Part shown: in pieces, positions 55,660 through 63,547 of the stretch | How positions within the stretch are numbered: the stretch's first letter is position 1 | Layout: each line of letters starts with the position of its first letter | The notes under the pieces: generated by a model | What the model was told of the DNA's origin: nothing | What the model saw: only the letters and a program-made list of their open reading frames with translations | The model's database searches: none | Position numbers and translations under genes: made by a program | NCBI RefSeq assembly: GCF_015277735.1 | Contig: NZ_JADHDA010000003.1 | Location: forward strand, 186,001 to 250,000 | Direction: 5' to 3' | Source: Psychrobacter sp. NG254 | Lineage (GTDB): Bacteria; Pseudomonadota; Gammaproteobacteria; Pseudomonadales; Moraxellaceae | Length of the DNA: 64,000 bases

Positions 55660-56655
55660 ATGAAATCGACTATCGAACTACTTGAGCATACGGACTTTCC
55701 TGCTATTAAACGCCAACAATTGACCATATTGCAGGTCAATATGGGTTACTTGTGCAATATGTCGTGCGTACACTGTCATGTGGCGGCCAGTCCTTATCGA
55801 ACTGAAATGATGTCACGAGAGTTGGTTGAGCTGATACCTAAAGTGCTACAAGCGCAAAATATCGACACGCTTGACCTGACGGGTGGCGCACCTGAGATGC
55901 ATGAGGACTTTAAGTATTTAGTAAAAGCGGCTCGCGCACTTGGCGTCACAGTAATCGATCGCTGCAATCTGACCATTCTCATGGAGGAGGGTTATGAGGA
56001 CATGGCGCAGTTTTTGGCAGACAATCAAGTAGAGGTGGTGGCCTCTTTGCCATGCTATTCGCTAGAAAATGTAGACAAACAGCGTGGCAAAGGCGCGTTC
56101 GATGACAGTATATTGGGATTGCAAAAGCTCAATAGCTTGGGCTATGGTAAGCCTGACTCAAGCCTGACACTGAACTTGGTCTTCAACCCGCAAGGTGCCA
56201 CACTGCCGCCCAATCAGCAGCAGTTGGAAGCCGATTATAAGCGGGAGCTAAAAGAGCATTTCGACGTCGAGTTTAATCAACTGTTTGCACTGACTAATAT
56301 GCCGATTCAGCGTTTTGGTGCGGTGTTACTAGCCAAAGATCAATTCCATCCTTATATGACACTGCTCAAGGACAACTATGTCGCTGCCAATGTAGCTGGG
56401 GTTATGTGCCGATCAACCATTAGCGTCAATTGGTTGGGTGAGCTATTTGACTGTGATTTTAATCAGCAGCTTGAGATACCTGTACCCAATAAGTCGCGTC
56501 GACATCTAAGCGATCTGTTGACCCAGAACCCTTCTGGCGATGATATTGCTATTGCTGATCATTGTTATGGCTGCACCGCAGGACAGGGCAGTAGCTGCGG
56601 TGGCGCGTTAGAGGACGAGAAGGTAGAACACCTAGCAGAAGATACGGTTGTCTAA
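55660..56655 (+). CDS. arsS: arsenosugar biosynthesis radical SAM protein ArsS
   Basis: A 331-residue radical SAM protein. The [4Fe-4S] ligands are CNMSCVHC (Cys32, 36, 39); LDLTGGAPEMHEDFKYLV is the GGE-like SAM contact. The C-terminal Cys-rich motif ADHCYGCTAGQGSSCGGALE is the ArsS signature; in selenoprotein forms one of these Cys positions is Sec, but here the codon is TGC. ArsS adds the 5'-deoxyadenosyl group to dimethylarsinite, giving a 5'-dimethylarsinoyl adenosine precursor of arsenosugars (known for the family). The start at 55660 has AAAAGGA about 8 bases upstream; the 48-codon upstream frame is unsupported. Confidence 0.9.
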   Translation: MKSTIELLEHTDFPAIKRQQLTILQVNMGYLCNMSCVHCHVAASPYRTEMMSRELVELIPKVLQAQNIDTLDLTGGAPEMHEDFKYLVKAARALGVTVIDRCNLTILMEEGYEDMAQFLADNQVEVVASLPCYSLENVDKQRGKGAFDDSILGLQKLNSLGYGKPDSSLTLNLVFNPQGATLPPNQQQLEADYKRELKEHFDVEFNQLFALTNMPIQRFGAVLLAKDQFHPYMTLLKDNYVAANVAGVMCRSTISVNWLGELFDCDFNQQLEIPVPNKSRRHLSDLLTQNPSGDDIAIADHCYGCTAGQGSSCGGALEDEKVEHLAEDTVV

Positions 56656-56780
56656 TCATTTATCTCAAATTATCAGACATCCAACATTAGCGACAAATAA
56701 ACAGTTTTCGCCAGTAAGTACTATGAAAGCCAACAAAAACGAAATAGCCAAACATCATCGATTCAAATGGAGCCAATCTT

Positions 56781-57602
56781 ATGCCAGTGTCTAACTTTTC
56801 AGTCAAAAACTTAGTGGTACAGCCAGTACTCGCAACAGCAATTCTATTATCCAGTGTGGCCGCTTATGCTGATTTTAACCATCAAAGCTGGGACAGTTTG
56901 CTTAACAAGCACGTCACCATGACCAATGGCGGCAAAGCCTCAGTGGTCAACTATGCTGGCATGAAAGCAGATAGTAGCAAGCTCACAAGCTATTTGGACG
57001 CCACGAGCAAGGTGTCTCAGTCTGAATTTAATCGTTGGAACAAAAACGAGCAGTTGGCATTTTTAATCAATGTCTACAATGCGGGTACCGTTGATCTGGT
57101 ATTGACTAAATATCCTAATATCAAATCTATCAAAGACATTGGTGGGACATTCGGCTCACCATGGAAGCAAAAGTTTATTCCGTTATTGGGCAAGACTCGT
57201 TCATTAGATGAGATCGAGCACACCTTAATTCGTGGCTCTAAGCGTTACAACGATCCGCGCATTCACTTCGCCGTTAACTGCGCCAGTATTGGCTGCCCTG
57301 CATTACAAGATGATGCTTTCACTGGCAAAGGTTTGGACGGGCAATTAGAGCAAGCCACCTCGAAATTTTTGGCAGACAGTAGCCGTAATCGTCTAAAAGG
57401 TAATACGCTGAGTGTATCGCCAATCTTCAAATGGTACAAAGAAGACTTTGCGACCAATTGGCGTAGTACCAACGATTTAGAAGGATTTTTAGGTCGTTAC
57501 TCTTCATCATTGGGATTGAGCAAAGCCCAAACCGCTGACTTGAAGCAAGGCAAAATCAAAATCAGTTATACCGATTACAATTGGAACTTAAATAAAAAGT
57601 AA
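56781..57602 (+). CDS. DUF547 protein, secreted, arsenosugar-cluster associate
   Basis: A 273-residue DUF547 protein with a signal peptide (VQPVLATAILLSSVAAYA, cleaved near residue 31). Family markers: FLINVYNAGTVDLVL, FGSPWKQKFIPLLG, LDEIEHTLIR, and IHFAVNCASIGCPALQDD with two conserved Cys in CASIGC. DUF547 proteins occur next to ArsS-type genes in other bacteria; no reaction is known. The Cys pair may bind metal or thiol. Its export to the periplasm is unexpected for a step in a cytoplasmic pathway and suggests a transport or capture role. It has no strong own promoter evident. Confidence 0.83.
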   Translation: MPVSNFSVKNLVVQPVLATAILLSSVAAYADFNHQSWDSLLNKHVTMTNGGKASVVNYAGMKADSSKLTSYLDATSKVSQSEFNRWNKNEQLAFLINVYNAGTVDLVLTKYPNIKSIKDIGGTFGSPWKQKFIPLLGKTRSLDEIEHTLIRGSKRYNDPRIHFAVNCASIGCPALQDDAFTGKGLDGQLEQATSKFLADSSRNRLKGNTLSVSPIFKWYKEDFATNWRSTNDLEGFLGRYSSSLGLSKAQTADLKQGKIKISYTDYNWNLNKK

Positions 57603-57672
57603 ATCTAGAATTTGGTCGATACAGGTGCTGGTCTTTATCAAAGACAGGCGAAAATGATGATGACTCATCACA

Positions 57673-58392
57673 ATGGTGCATTTATTGAACATCTCTATCA
57701 TCATTCCATTGCTAAATGAAGCGGACAATATATCGCAGCTCATTGCTCATATTAACAGTCACCATCCACCACCGTTGCAGGTGATAATGGTGGATGGTGG
57801 CTCGACGGATGATTCAGTTGGTATTGCTAGACGTTTATTAAACGATTTATCAAGTGTGGCGCAGACTGCTATAGATTGGCATGTTATAGAATCCATAGCT
57901 GGGCGTGCACGGCAAATGAATGCAGGTGCCATGTTAGCAACAGGTGATGTTCTATTGTTTTTACATGCCGATACCCAGTTGCCAATTGATGCGATAGATA
58001 ACATTCAGCAGGCAATGATTCAGTATGACTGGGGACGTTTCGATGTGCGTCTGAATAGCCGTGATCCATTATTAAAAATCGTTGGGCTAATGATAAATCA
58101 GCGCTCACGTCTAGTAAGTATAGCCACTGGCGATCAAGCAATTTTTATCAAAAAATCTGTGTTCGGACAGCTTGGCGGTTATGCCGACCAGCCATTGATG
58201 GAAGATGTTGAGCTCTGTAAGCGGCTCAAGCGAATTGCCCGACCTGCTTGCTTAAAGAGTAAAGTAACAACATCAGCTCGGCGTTGGCAGCAACATGGTA
58301 CGTGGCGGACGATTTTCTTGATGTGGTATTTGCGCTTTGATTATTGGCGTGGCGTATCCCCTGAAGTATTAAGGCAGCGCTACTATCGTTGA
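57673..58392 (+). CDS. TIGR04283-type arsenosugar biosynthesis glycosyltransferase
   Basis: A 239-residue GT2-fold protein: ISIIIPLLNEADNISQLI, QVIMVDGGSTDDSVGIAR (DxD-like nucleotide-sugar loop), GRARQMNAGAMLATGDVLLFLHADTQLP, GDQAIFIKKSVF and QPLMEDVELCKRLKR, the signature of the family formerly called rSAM/selenodomain-associated transferase 2. It would attach a sugar or transfer a glycosyl unit to the arsenoribose. No ATG with a strong RBS; the chosen ATG is the first in frame. The gene's last codons and stop coincide with the left end of a MITE-like repeat. Confidence 0.83.
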   Translation: MVHLLNISIIIPLLNEADNISQLIAHINSHHPPPLQVIMVDGGSTDDSVGIARRLLNDLSSVAQTAIDWHVIESIAGRARQMNAGAMLATGDVLLFLHADTQLPIDAIDNIQQAMIQYDWGRFDVRLNSRDPLLKIVGLMINQRSRLVSIATGDQAIFIKKSVFGQLGGYADQPLMEDVELCKRLKRIARPACLKSKVTTSARRWQQHGTWRTIFLMWYLRFDYWRGVSPEVLRQRYYR

Positions 58393-58464
58393 ATCCAAAT
58401 GACTTCGATACTATACATTTGCACTCGGTTTTCTTGACTCTTGTTTAAACTGAATCAACTATAT
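58384..58464. mobile_element. MITE-like element, copy C (short)
   Basis: About 80 bases from TATCGTTGAATC to ACTGAATCAACTATA. The right end (GTTTAAACTGAATCAACTAT) matches copy A, and GCACTCGGTT matches GCGCTCGGTT in A. The left end is a weak inverted copy (TATCGTTGAATC against TATAGTTGATTC) that overlaps the glycosyltransferase stop codon. Confidence 0.45.
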
Positions 58465-58491
58465 AAACATTAATACCCCTTTAGATTAAGG

Positions 58492-59172
58492 ATGCGCCCT
58501 AGCATGACTGAGCATTCAAGTCCTCACACAACCCGTACGATAACTAATGCACAACACCCAGACACCTGTGTCATTTTGTTTGCCAAATATCCAGCGCGTG
58601 ATATGGCAAAAACTCGCTTGCAACCAGCCCTAGGCGTAGAGGGTGCTGCGATTATGGCAAGGCAATTGCTGTTGCATAGTGTCGAGCAAGCCGTCGCTAC
58701 GGATTTTGTCGTTGAGCTATGTGTCAGTCCAGCAGCGACAGAGCATTGCTGGCAAACCCTTAATTTGCCTGACTCACTGCAGTGGTCGACTCAAGCGGAT
58801 GGCGACTTGGGCACGCGTTTAATCACAGCAAGTCAAGATGCCCTGAAAAGATACCAAAGAGTCGTATTGATAGGGTCTGACTGTCCCAGTCTGACGGCAG
58901 AGCGTATTCAAACTGCGGTACAGCAGCTCGATAACTATGATGCGGTTATGATTCCAGCGACTGATGGTGGCTATGTGCTACTCGGGTTTAAGCAAGTTGA
59001 TGGCAGTCTGTTTTCGGATATTATTTGGAGTACAGCTAGCGTGGCCGCTGTGACCCAGCAGCGTGTGGCGGATTTGGGCTGGACATTGGCATTGTTAGCA
59101 CCGTTACATGACATTGATGAGCCTCAGGATTTAGAGCATCTACCATCAGATTGGCTTAAGTTTTATCAATAG
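58492..59172 (+). CDS. TIGR04282-type arsenosugar biosynthesis glycosyltransferase
   Basis: A 226-residue protein of the family formerly named rSAM/selenodomain-associated transferase 1 (CofC-like nucleotidyl/glycosyl fold): VILFAKYPARDMAKTRLQPALG, QADGDLGTRLITASQDAL, VVLIGSDCPSLTAERIQTAV, and IPATDGGYVLLGF. An ATG at 58492 (MRPSMTEH) or the internal Met (58504) could start it; neither has a clear RBS. Always found with the TIGR04283 partner and ArsS. Confidence 0.83.
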   Translation: MRPSMTEHSSPHTTRTITNAQHPDTCVILFAKYPARDMAKTRLQPALGVEGAAIMARQLLLHSVEQAVATDFVVELCVSPAATEHCWQTLNLPDSLQWSTQADGDLGTRLITASQDALKRYQRVVLIGSDCPSLTAERIQTAVQQLDNYDAVMIPATDGGYVLLGFKQVDGSLFSDIIWSTASVAAVTQQRVADLGWTLALLAPLHDIDEPQDLEHLPSDWLKFYQ

Positions 59173-59321
59173 TTATGACATACGAACGACTAGATGACAG
59201 TACGAATGATTAGGTGATAGTCAGCACATGCTTATCATGGATGTATTTATACCGTATCGCTTTATTTTTATGATGTTTACTCAGATTTTAACCAGGTTTT
59301 ACTCTCAATAAGGATATTGTT

Positions 59322-60365
59322 ATGCATGACGTTGTGCAAAATTACTATGGTAAAGAGTTACAAGGTACTGCCGACCTAAAAACCTCAGCGTGTTGTGATG
59401 TGAGCAATATGCCAGAGTGGCTCAAACCATTATTGGCCAATATTCACGATGAAGTATTGAGTCGCTATTATGGCTGCGGGTTAGTATGTCCTGCACTGCT
59501 TGAGGGTTGTAGGATTTTGGACTTGGGCAGTGGTTCAGGCCGTGATGTCTATGCATTGGCGCAATTGGTGGGCGAGAGTGGGCATGTGGTCGGTGTCGAT
59601 ATGACCGATGAGCAGCTGGCCGTAGCCAAAGAGCATCAGCAATATCACATCGATAAGTTTGGTTATGACAATGTGACTTTTTTGCATGGCTATATCGAAA
59701 AGCTAGATGAGCTGGATCTTGAAGATGGCAGTTTTGATATTATTGTCTCAAACTGCGTCATCAATCTCTCACCTGACAAAGCAGCAGTCATGGCCAGTGT
59801 GCAGCGTTTGCTTAAGCCTGGTGGCGAGTTTTATTTTTCTGATGTGTATGCTGATCGCCGTATTCCGCAACATCTGATAGATGATCCGGTCCTGTATGGC
59901 GAGTGCTTGAGTGGCGCATTGTACTGGAAAGATTTTACCCGTTTGTCACGAGATGCAGGGTTTTTAGACGTACGTTTGGTTGAGGATCGTCCGCTTGAGA
60001 TTACTGATCCTGCTTTGGCGGCAAAAATTGGCGATATCCAGTTTTTCTCTGCCACTTATCGTTTGTTTAAGATTGCAGCGCTCGAAGATGCTTGCGAAGA
60101 TCATGGTCAAGCGGTTATATACAAAGGCTCTATTGCACAGTCACCGCATCGTTTTGATCTCGATAAGCATCATGCTATTGAGGCTGGTCGAGTATTTCCA
60201 GTCTGTGGCAACACGTTTAGGATGCTAAAAGAATCTCGCTTTGCACCACATTTTGAGTTCATCGGTGATGACAGTCGTCACTATGGTATTTTTGCCGGCT
60301 GCGGTGAGCTGATGCCATTTAACAAGTCTGTGATACCAACCTCTGGATTAGGCGGTTGTTGTTAA
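59322..60365 (+). CDS. arsM: arsenite S-adenosylmethionine methyltransferase ArsM
   Basis: A 347-residue methyltransferase. SAM motif RILDLGSGSGRDVYALA (about 65-80) and VVGVDMTDEQL. The three Cys expected of ArsM are in place: YYGCGLVCP (Cys53), IVSNCVINLSPDK (Cys146) and YGECLSGALYW (Cys196). A C-terminal domain carries FPVCGNTFRML and ends GLGGCC. It methylates As(III) to mono-, di- and trimethyl forms. An AAGGA site precedes the ATG. ArsM is the first chemical step of arsenosugar synthesis although its gene is last in this run; a terminator follows. Confidence 0.92.
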   Translation: MHDVVQNYYGKELQGTADLKTSACCDVSNMPEWLKPLLANIHDEVLSRYYGCGLVCPALLEGCRILDLGSGSGRDVYALAQLVGESGHVVGVDMTDEQLAVAKEHQQYHIDKFGYDNVTFLHGYIEKLDELDLEDGSFDIIVSNCVINLSPDKAAVMASVQRLLKPGGEFYFSDVYADRRIPQHLIDDPVLYGECLSGALYWKDFTRLSRDAGFLDVRLVEDRPLEITDPALAAKIGDIQFFSATYRLFKIAALEDACEDHGQAVIYKGSIAQSPHRFDLDKHHAIEAGRVFPVCGNTFRMLKESRFAPHFEFIGDDSRHYGIFAGCGELMPFNKSVIPTSGLGGCC

Positions 60366-60416
60366 AACTAGAGGTAGATAATGGGTTTGCATTCAAGATA
60401 TAGAGATTAAAATCAG

Positions 60417-60449
60417 AAAAGGCCATTAATTCACTTAATGGCCTTTTTT
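60417..60449. terminator. terminator after arsM
   Basis: AAAAGGCCATTAA pairs exactly with TTAATGGCCTTTT and TTTTTT follows. It can also end the convergent phosphorylase gene. Confidence 0.88.
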
Positions 60450-60538
60450 ATGAGTCATTCGTTGTTGATGTTTGTATATTGGCAGACGCTATAGAAATAG
60501 CATTTTACTGTTTAATAGATTGATTTTCGGTTAAATAC

Positions 60539-61441
60539 TCATTTATCGACATGTTTAGGAAGTAATGCCGCCAATCGAGTTTTGGTTGCGTCATCCATCA
60601 TATCTACCGATGTCACCAGTGCCTGAGCAAGCGCATCATGTGCAATTGAGTCAGGTGATTCAGCGGCAATCAAAGCGACCGCTTCCTTAATCACTTTTTG
60701 AGCATTGTCTGCATTTTTCATAAGATTTTTTATCGCATAGTCTGCACTGACGGCTTCTTCAGTCGGATGCCAACAATCAAAATCTGTCACCAGTGCTAAG
60801 GTCGCATAGGCAATACTGGCTTCACGTGCCAATTTGGCTTCTGGCATATTGGTCATACCGATGATGTCTGCCTGCATCTGACGATACCACTGGGACTCTG
60901 CACGGGTTGAGAACTGTGGCCCTTCAATACAGACATAGGTCGCTTTTGGGTGACTGGTGCCTTCTGCAATATCTGCATTGTCATAGGCACGCGTCAAGAT
61001 TTCTGCGAGGGCAGGACAAAGCGGGTCGGCCATTGATACATGAGCGACTGCGCCCGCGCCAAAGAAAGTACTCACTCGCTGCTTGGTCATATCAATCATT
61101 TGATCTGGAATGACCATATCTAGTGGCTTAAGCGATTCTCGTAGAGAGCCTACTGCTGACACGGACACGATGTAGCGCACCCCAAGCGTTTTTAACGCAT
61201 AAATATTGGCACGATAAGGCACTTCAGACGGCGTCAGTCTATGACCTTGACCATGCCGCGTCAAAAAAGCAACAGTCACACCTGCTAACTCACCAAGGAC
61301 AATATCATCAGAGGGGCTGCCAAAGGGCGTGTCAATAGTAATATGACGCTTGTTGATGAGCGCATCCATTTGATACAACCCGCTGCCGCCAATGATGGCG
61401 ATATCCGCAGAGAGTGATGCTTGTTTTGTAGGGGTTGTCAT
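60539..61441 (-). CDS. mtnP: S-methyl-5'-thioadenosine phosphorylase
   Basis: A 300-residue nucleoside phosphorylase: IAIIGGSGLYQMDAL, phosphate-binding FLTRHGQGHRLTPSEVPYRANIYALK, VSAVGSLRESLKPLDMVIPDQMIDMT, YVCIEGPQFSTRAES, IIGMTNMPEAKLARE and the adenine-selecting TDFDCWH (two Asp). The Asp pair marks a 6-aminopurine (MTAP) rather than inosine-type enzyme. It normally releases adenine from 5'-methylthioadenosine. It converges with the arsenosugar genes; its C-terminal part is otherwise ordinary. Confidence 0.9.
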   Translation of the reverse strand: MTTPTKQASLSADIAIIGGSGLYQMDALINKRHITIDTPFGSPSDDIVLGELAGVTVAFLTRHGQGHRLTPSEVPYRANIYALKTLGVRYIVSVSAVGSLRESLKPLDMVIPDQMIDMTKQRVSTFFGAGAVAHVSMADPLCPALAEILTRAYDNADIAEGTSHPKATYVCIEGPQFSTRAESQWYRQMQADIIGMTNMPEAKLAREASIAYATLALVTDFDCWHPTEEAVSADYAIKNLMKNADNAQKVIKEAVALIAAESPDSIAHDALAQALVTSVDMMDDATKTRLAALLPKHVDK

Positions 61442-61974
61442 GAGTGTTATCCAATTTTAGTCGTCAGAGACAACCTTGCTAATATAGAAGAACTTTTTTT
61501 TATTGAAGCTGATAAAGGCATAAAGAAAATATCTTAAAATCATACCTCAGACAAAATATAGCAGAAGTTGAGTGATAATAGAAAGCAATCAAAAATAAGT
61601 ATTTGGTCAGGTTTCATACATTATCTATAACGATATTTTGTCAAAGTAAAAATAGACGCTGCATCAAACATGCAAGATGTGTAATAGATGTTTGTTGTGA
61701 TAAAGGTTTACAACCCCTTCAAACTCTGCTTAAATAATTAATAATCGAAACTAAGTTCCACTTGGCGGAACTCTATATATATTCAATTATCAGTAATAAA
61801 ACGTTGGTATGTCCTTAAACGGCTTTGGATATAAGGTATTGAAAGTAAAAGAGAAACCAGTCTACGGTTTATTTTTTGCAAAAATTGCTATATTATTACT
61901 CGTCTGTAACGTATTTATGTATAAATACGAATATTATTAAATGTATTAAATCGATTACTTCAAGGATGAATTCA
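61442..61974. promoter_or_regulatory. 533-base divergent region between mtnP and the TAXI gene
   Basis: AT-rich, with no ORF or hairpin recognised. It must contain promoters for both divergent genes. The AAGGA ribosome-binding site of the binding-protein gene lies at its end. Confidence 0.35.
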
Positions 61975-63009
61975 ATGATCAGTTCTTTAAAATCCCCATT
62001 ACTTTTGTCAGCGATGCTGAGTGTCACACTAGGCCTTACCGCATGCTCGTCACCAAGCTCAGAGAGTAGCGATGCCGCTGCTACAGATAGTACTGCAACG
62101 GATAGCGCAGCGACTGACACTGCTGCTGATAAGCTAGATACCAAATTTCTTACCATCGCGACCGGCGGTGCATCAGGCCCTTACAACATCATCGGTACGT
62201 CATTGTCTGAAGTCTATGTCAAAACCTTTGGGGTTAACTCAAAGACGCAAACCACGGGTGCTTCAGTTGAAAACGTCAATCTATTGACCCAAGGCAAAGT
62301 GGACATGGTATTGGCGCTTAGTGACGTGGTCACAGATGCTGTTGAAGGCAAAAACAACTTTGAGAAGCCAATCACTAACATTCAACAGATTGCTGTTCTG
62401 TACCCTAATGTCGTGCAAATCGTAACGACGAAAAAATCTGGCATCAAAAATATTGAAGATTTAAAAGGCAAGCGTATTGCTGTTGGTGATCAAGGCTCTG
62501 GAACAGAGGTAAATGCTCGTACCTTGCTAGAAGGGTTCGGCATTACATATGATGATGTGACAGTCGATTACCTAGGCTTTGCAGAAGCGGCAGATGGCAT
62601 GAAAGCGGGTAAAATTGAAGCAGCATTCTTTAGTAGTGGCCTACCAAATTCATCTTTGATGGAGTTAGAGCAAGGCTTAGATTTACAGATTGTCACGATC
62701 AACCAAGACAAGCTAAAAGAAATCATCGCGACCAAGCCTTATTTCAAAACTTTTGAGATTCCTGTTGGCACCTATGGTAACGAAGCTGCTATTCCAACTG
62801 CTGCAATCATGAATGCGCTATTGGTCAGCTCTGACTTGTCTGAAGCTGATGGTTACAAATTAACCAAAGCGTTATTTGATAATTTAGAGGGTCTAAAAAC
62901 CGCTCACCAAGCAGCCAACGACATCAGCCTAGCAACCGCTCGTGAAGGCATGGTCGCTCCAATCCATCCTGGTGCTAAAAAATACTATGACGAACAAGCA
63001 GCCAAGTAA
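61975..63009 (+). CDS. TAXI-family TRAP transporter solute-binding lipoprotein
   Basis: A 344-residue lipoprotein: signal ISSLKSPLLLSAMLSVTLGL then lipobox LTAC; a Ser/Asp/Ala/Thr linker (DAAATDSTATDSAATDTAAD); then the TAXI domain beginning FLTIATGGASGPYNIIGTSLSEV, with AVLYPNVVQIVT, GKRIAVGDQGSGTEVNARTLL and AAFFSSGLPNSSLMEL. It binds a substrate (often glutamate or another dicarboxylate-type anion; unknown here) for the downstream permease. The start at 61975 gives an 8-base SD spacing (AAGGA); 61966 is an alternative. Its last 23 bases overlap the DUF1850 gene. Confidence 0.88.
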   Translation: MISSLKSPLLLSAMLSVTLGLTACSSPSSESSDAAATDSTATDSAATDTAADKLDTKFLTIATGGASGPYNIIGTSLSEVYVKTFGVNSKTQTTGASVENVNLLTQGKVDMVLALSDVVTDAVEGKNNFEKPITNIQQIAVLYPNVVQIVTTKKSGIKNIEDLKGKRIAVGDQGSGTEVNARTLLEGFGITYDDVTVDYLGFAEAADGMKAGKIEAAFFSSGLPNSSLMELEQGLDLQIVTINQDKLKEIIATKPYFKTFEIPVGTYGNEAAIPTAAIMNALLVSSDLSEADGYKLTKALFDNLEGLKTAHQAANDISLATAREGMVAPIHPGAKKYYDEQAAK

Positions 63010-63547
63010 TTCATTAGGGCTAACAGCTGGCGCGGCATTGATTGCCGCGCTGGTTTTTTTTACGTTATGGATGGGCACCGCTTATCAATCTGTTGTCGAA
63101 GTACGAGTTGTGGGTTTAGAAGGAGACGATAAGGTATGCTACTTTGTCGAACCTGACTTTCAACTGCGCTGGATACATTCTGTAGAAAAGCAGTGGTGGG
63201 AGGAGCAGTACCAGCGTATTGACGAAAGCGGTACGGAAAAAGGTACATTGCTACTGACCACCACGTATTTTGAAGCATTTGGTGCAGGTACTCCTTCTAC
63301 CGAAACGCTTGCCCCTATACAAAAGCCTGGCTATTTGGGCTATCAAATTAACGAAAAATTGCCAAATCTCAACTGGGTTGTCTCTCGACTGACCAAAGGT
63401 GAGATTGATTATGGCAACCATCGTTTTTTGATTCACCAGTGGGTGCCAGACTATTCTGAAGTAATAATCATGCCGAAAATGTATGGTTTCATTGATAGAT
63501 TTAACAAGGACTTTTGTCATGACCTCCCAAGTGACGGATCACGGTAG
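62987..63547 (+). CDS. DUF1850 TRAP-associated protein
   Basis: A 186-residue protein with an N-terminal hydrophobic anchor (AGAALIAALVFFTLWMG) and a DUF1850 domain: FQLRWIHSVEKQWWEEQYQ, TTTYFEAFGAGTPS. DUF1850 proteins sit between TAXI binding proteins and fused permeases and are thought to be periplasmic accessory parts. It overlaps the gene on each side (23 and 29 bases), a sign of translational coupling. The start at 62987 is the first suitable ATG after the upstream stop context. Confidence 0.82.
   Translation: MTNKQPSNSLGLTAGAALIAALVFFTLWMGTAYQSVVEVRVVGLEGDDKVCYFVEPDFQLRWIHSVEKQWWEEQYQRIDESGTEKGTLLLTTTYFEAFGAGTPSTETLAPIQKPGYLGYQINEKLPNLNWVVSRLTKGEIDYGNHRFLIHQWVPDYSEVIIMPKMYGFIDRFNKDFCHDLPSDGSR

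Noticed and set aside
56560-56610. selenocysteine in the ArsS C-terminal motif
   Set aside because: The relevant codon is TGC, not TGA, and the frame runs through without an internal stop.
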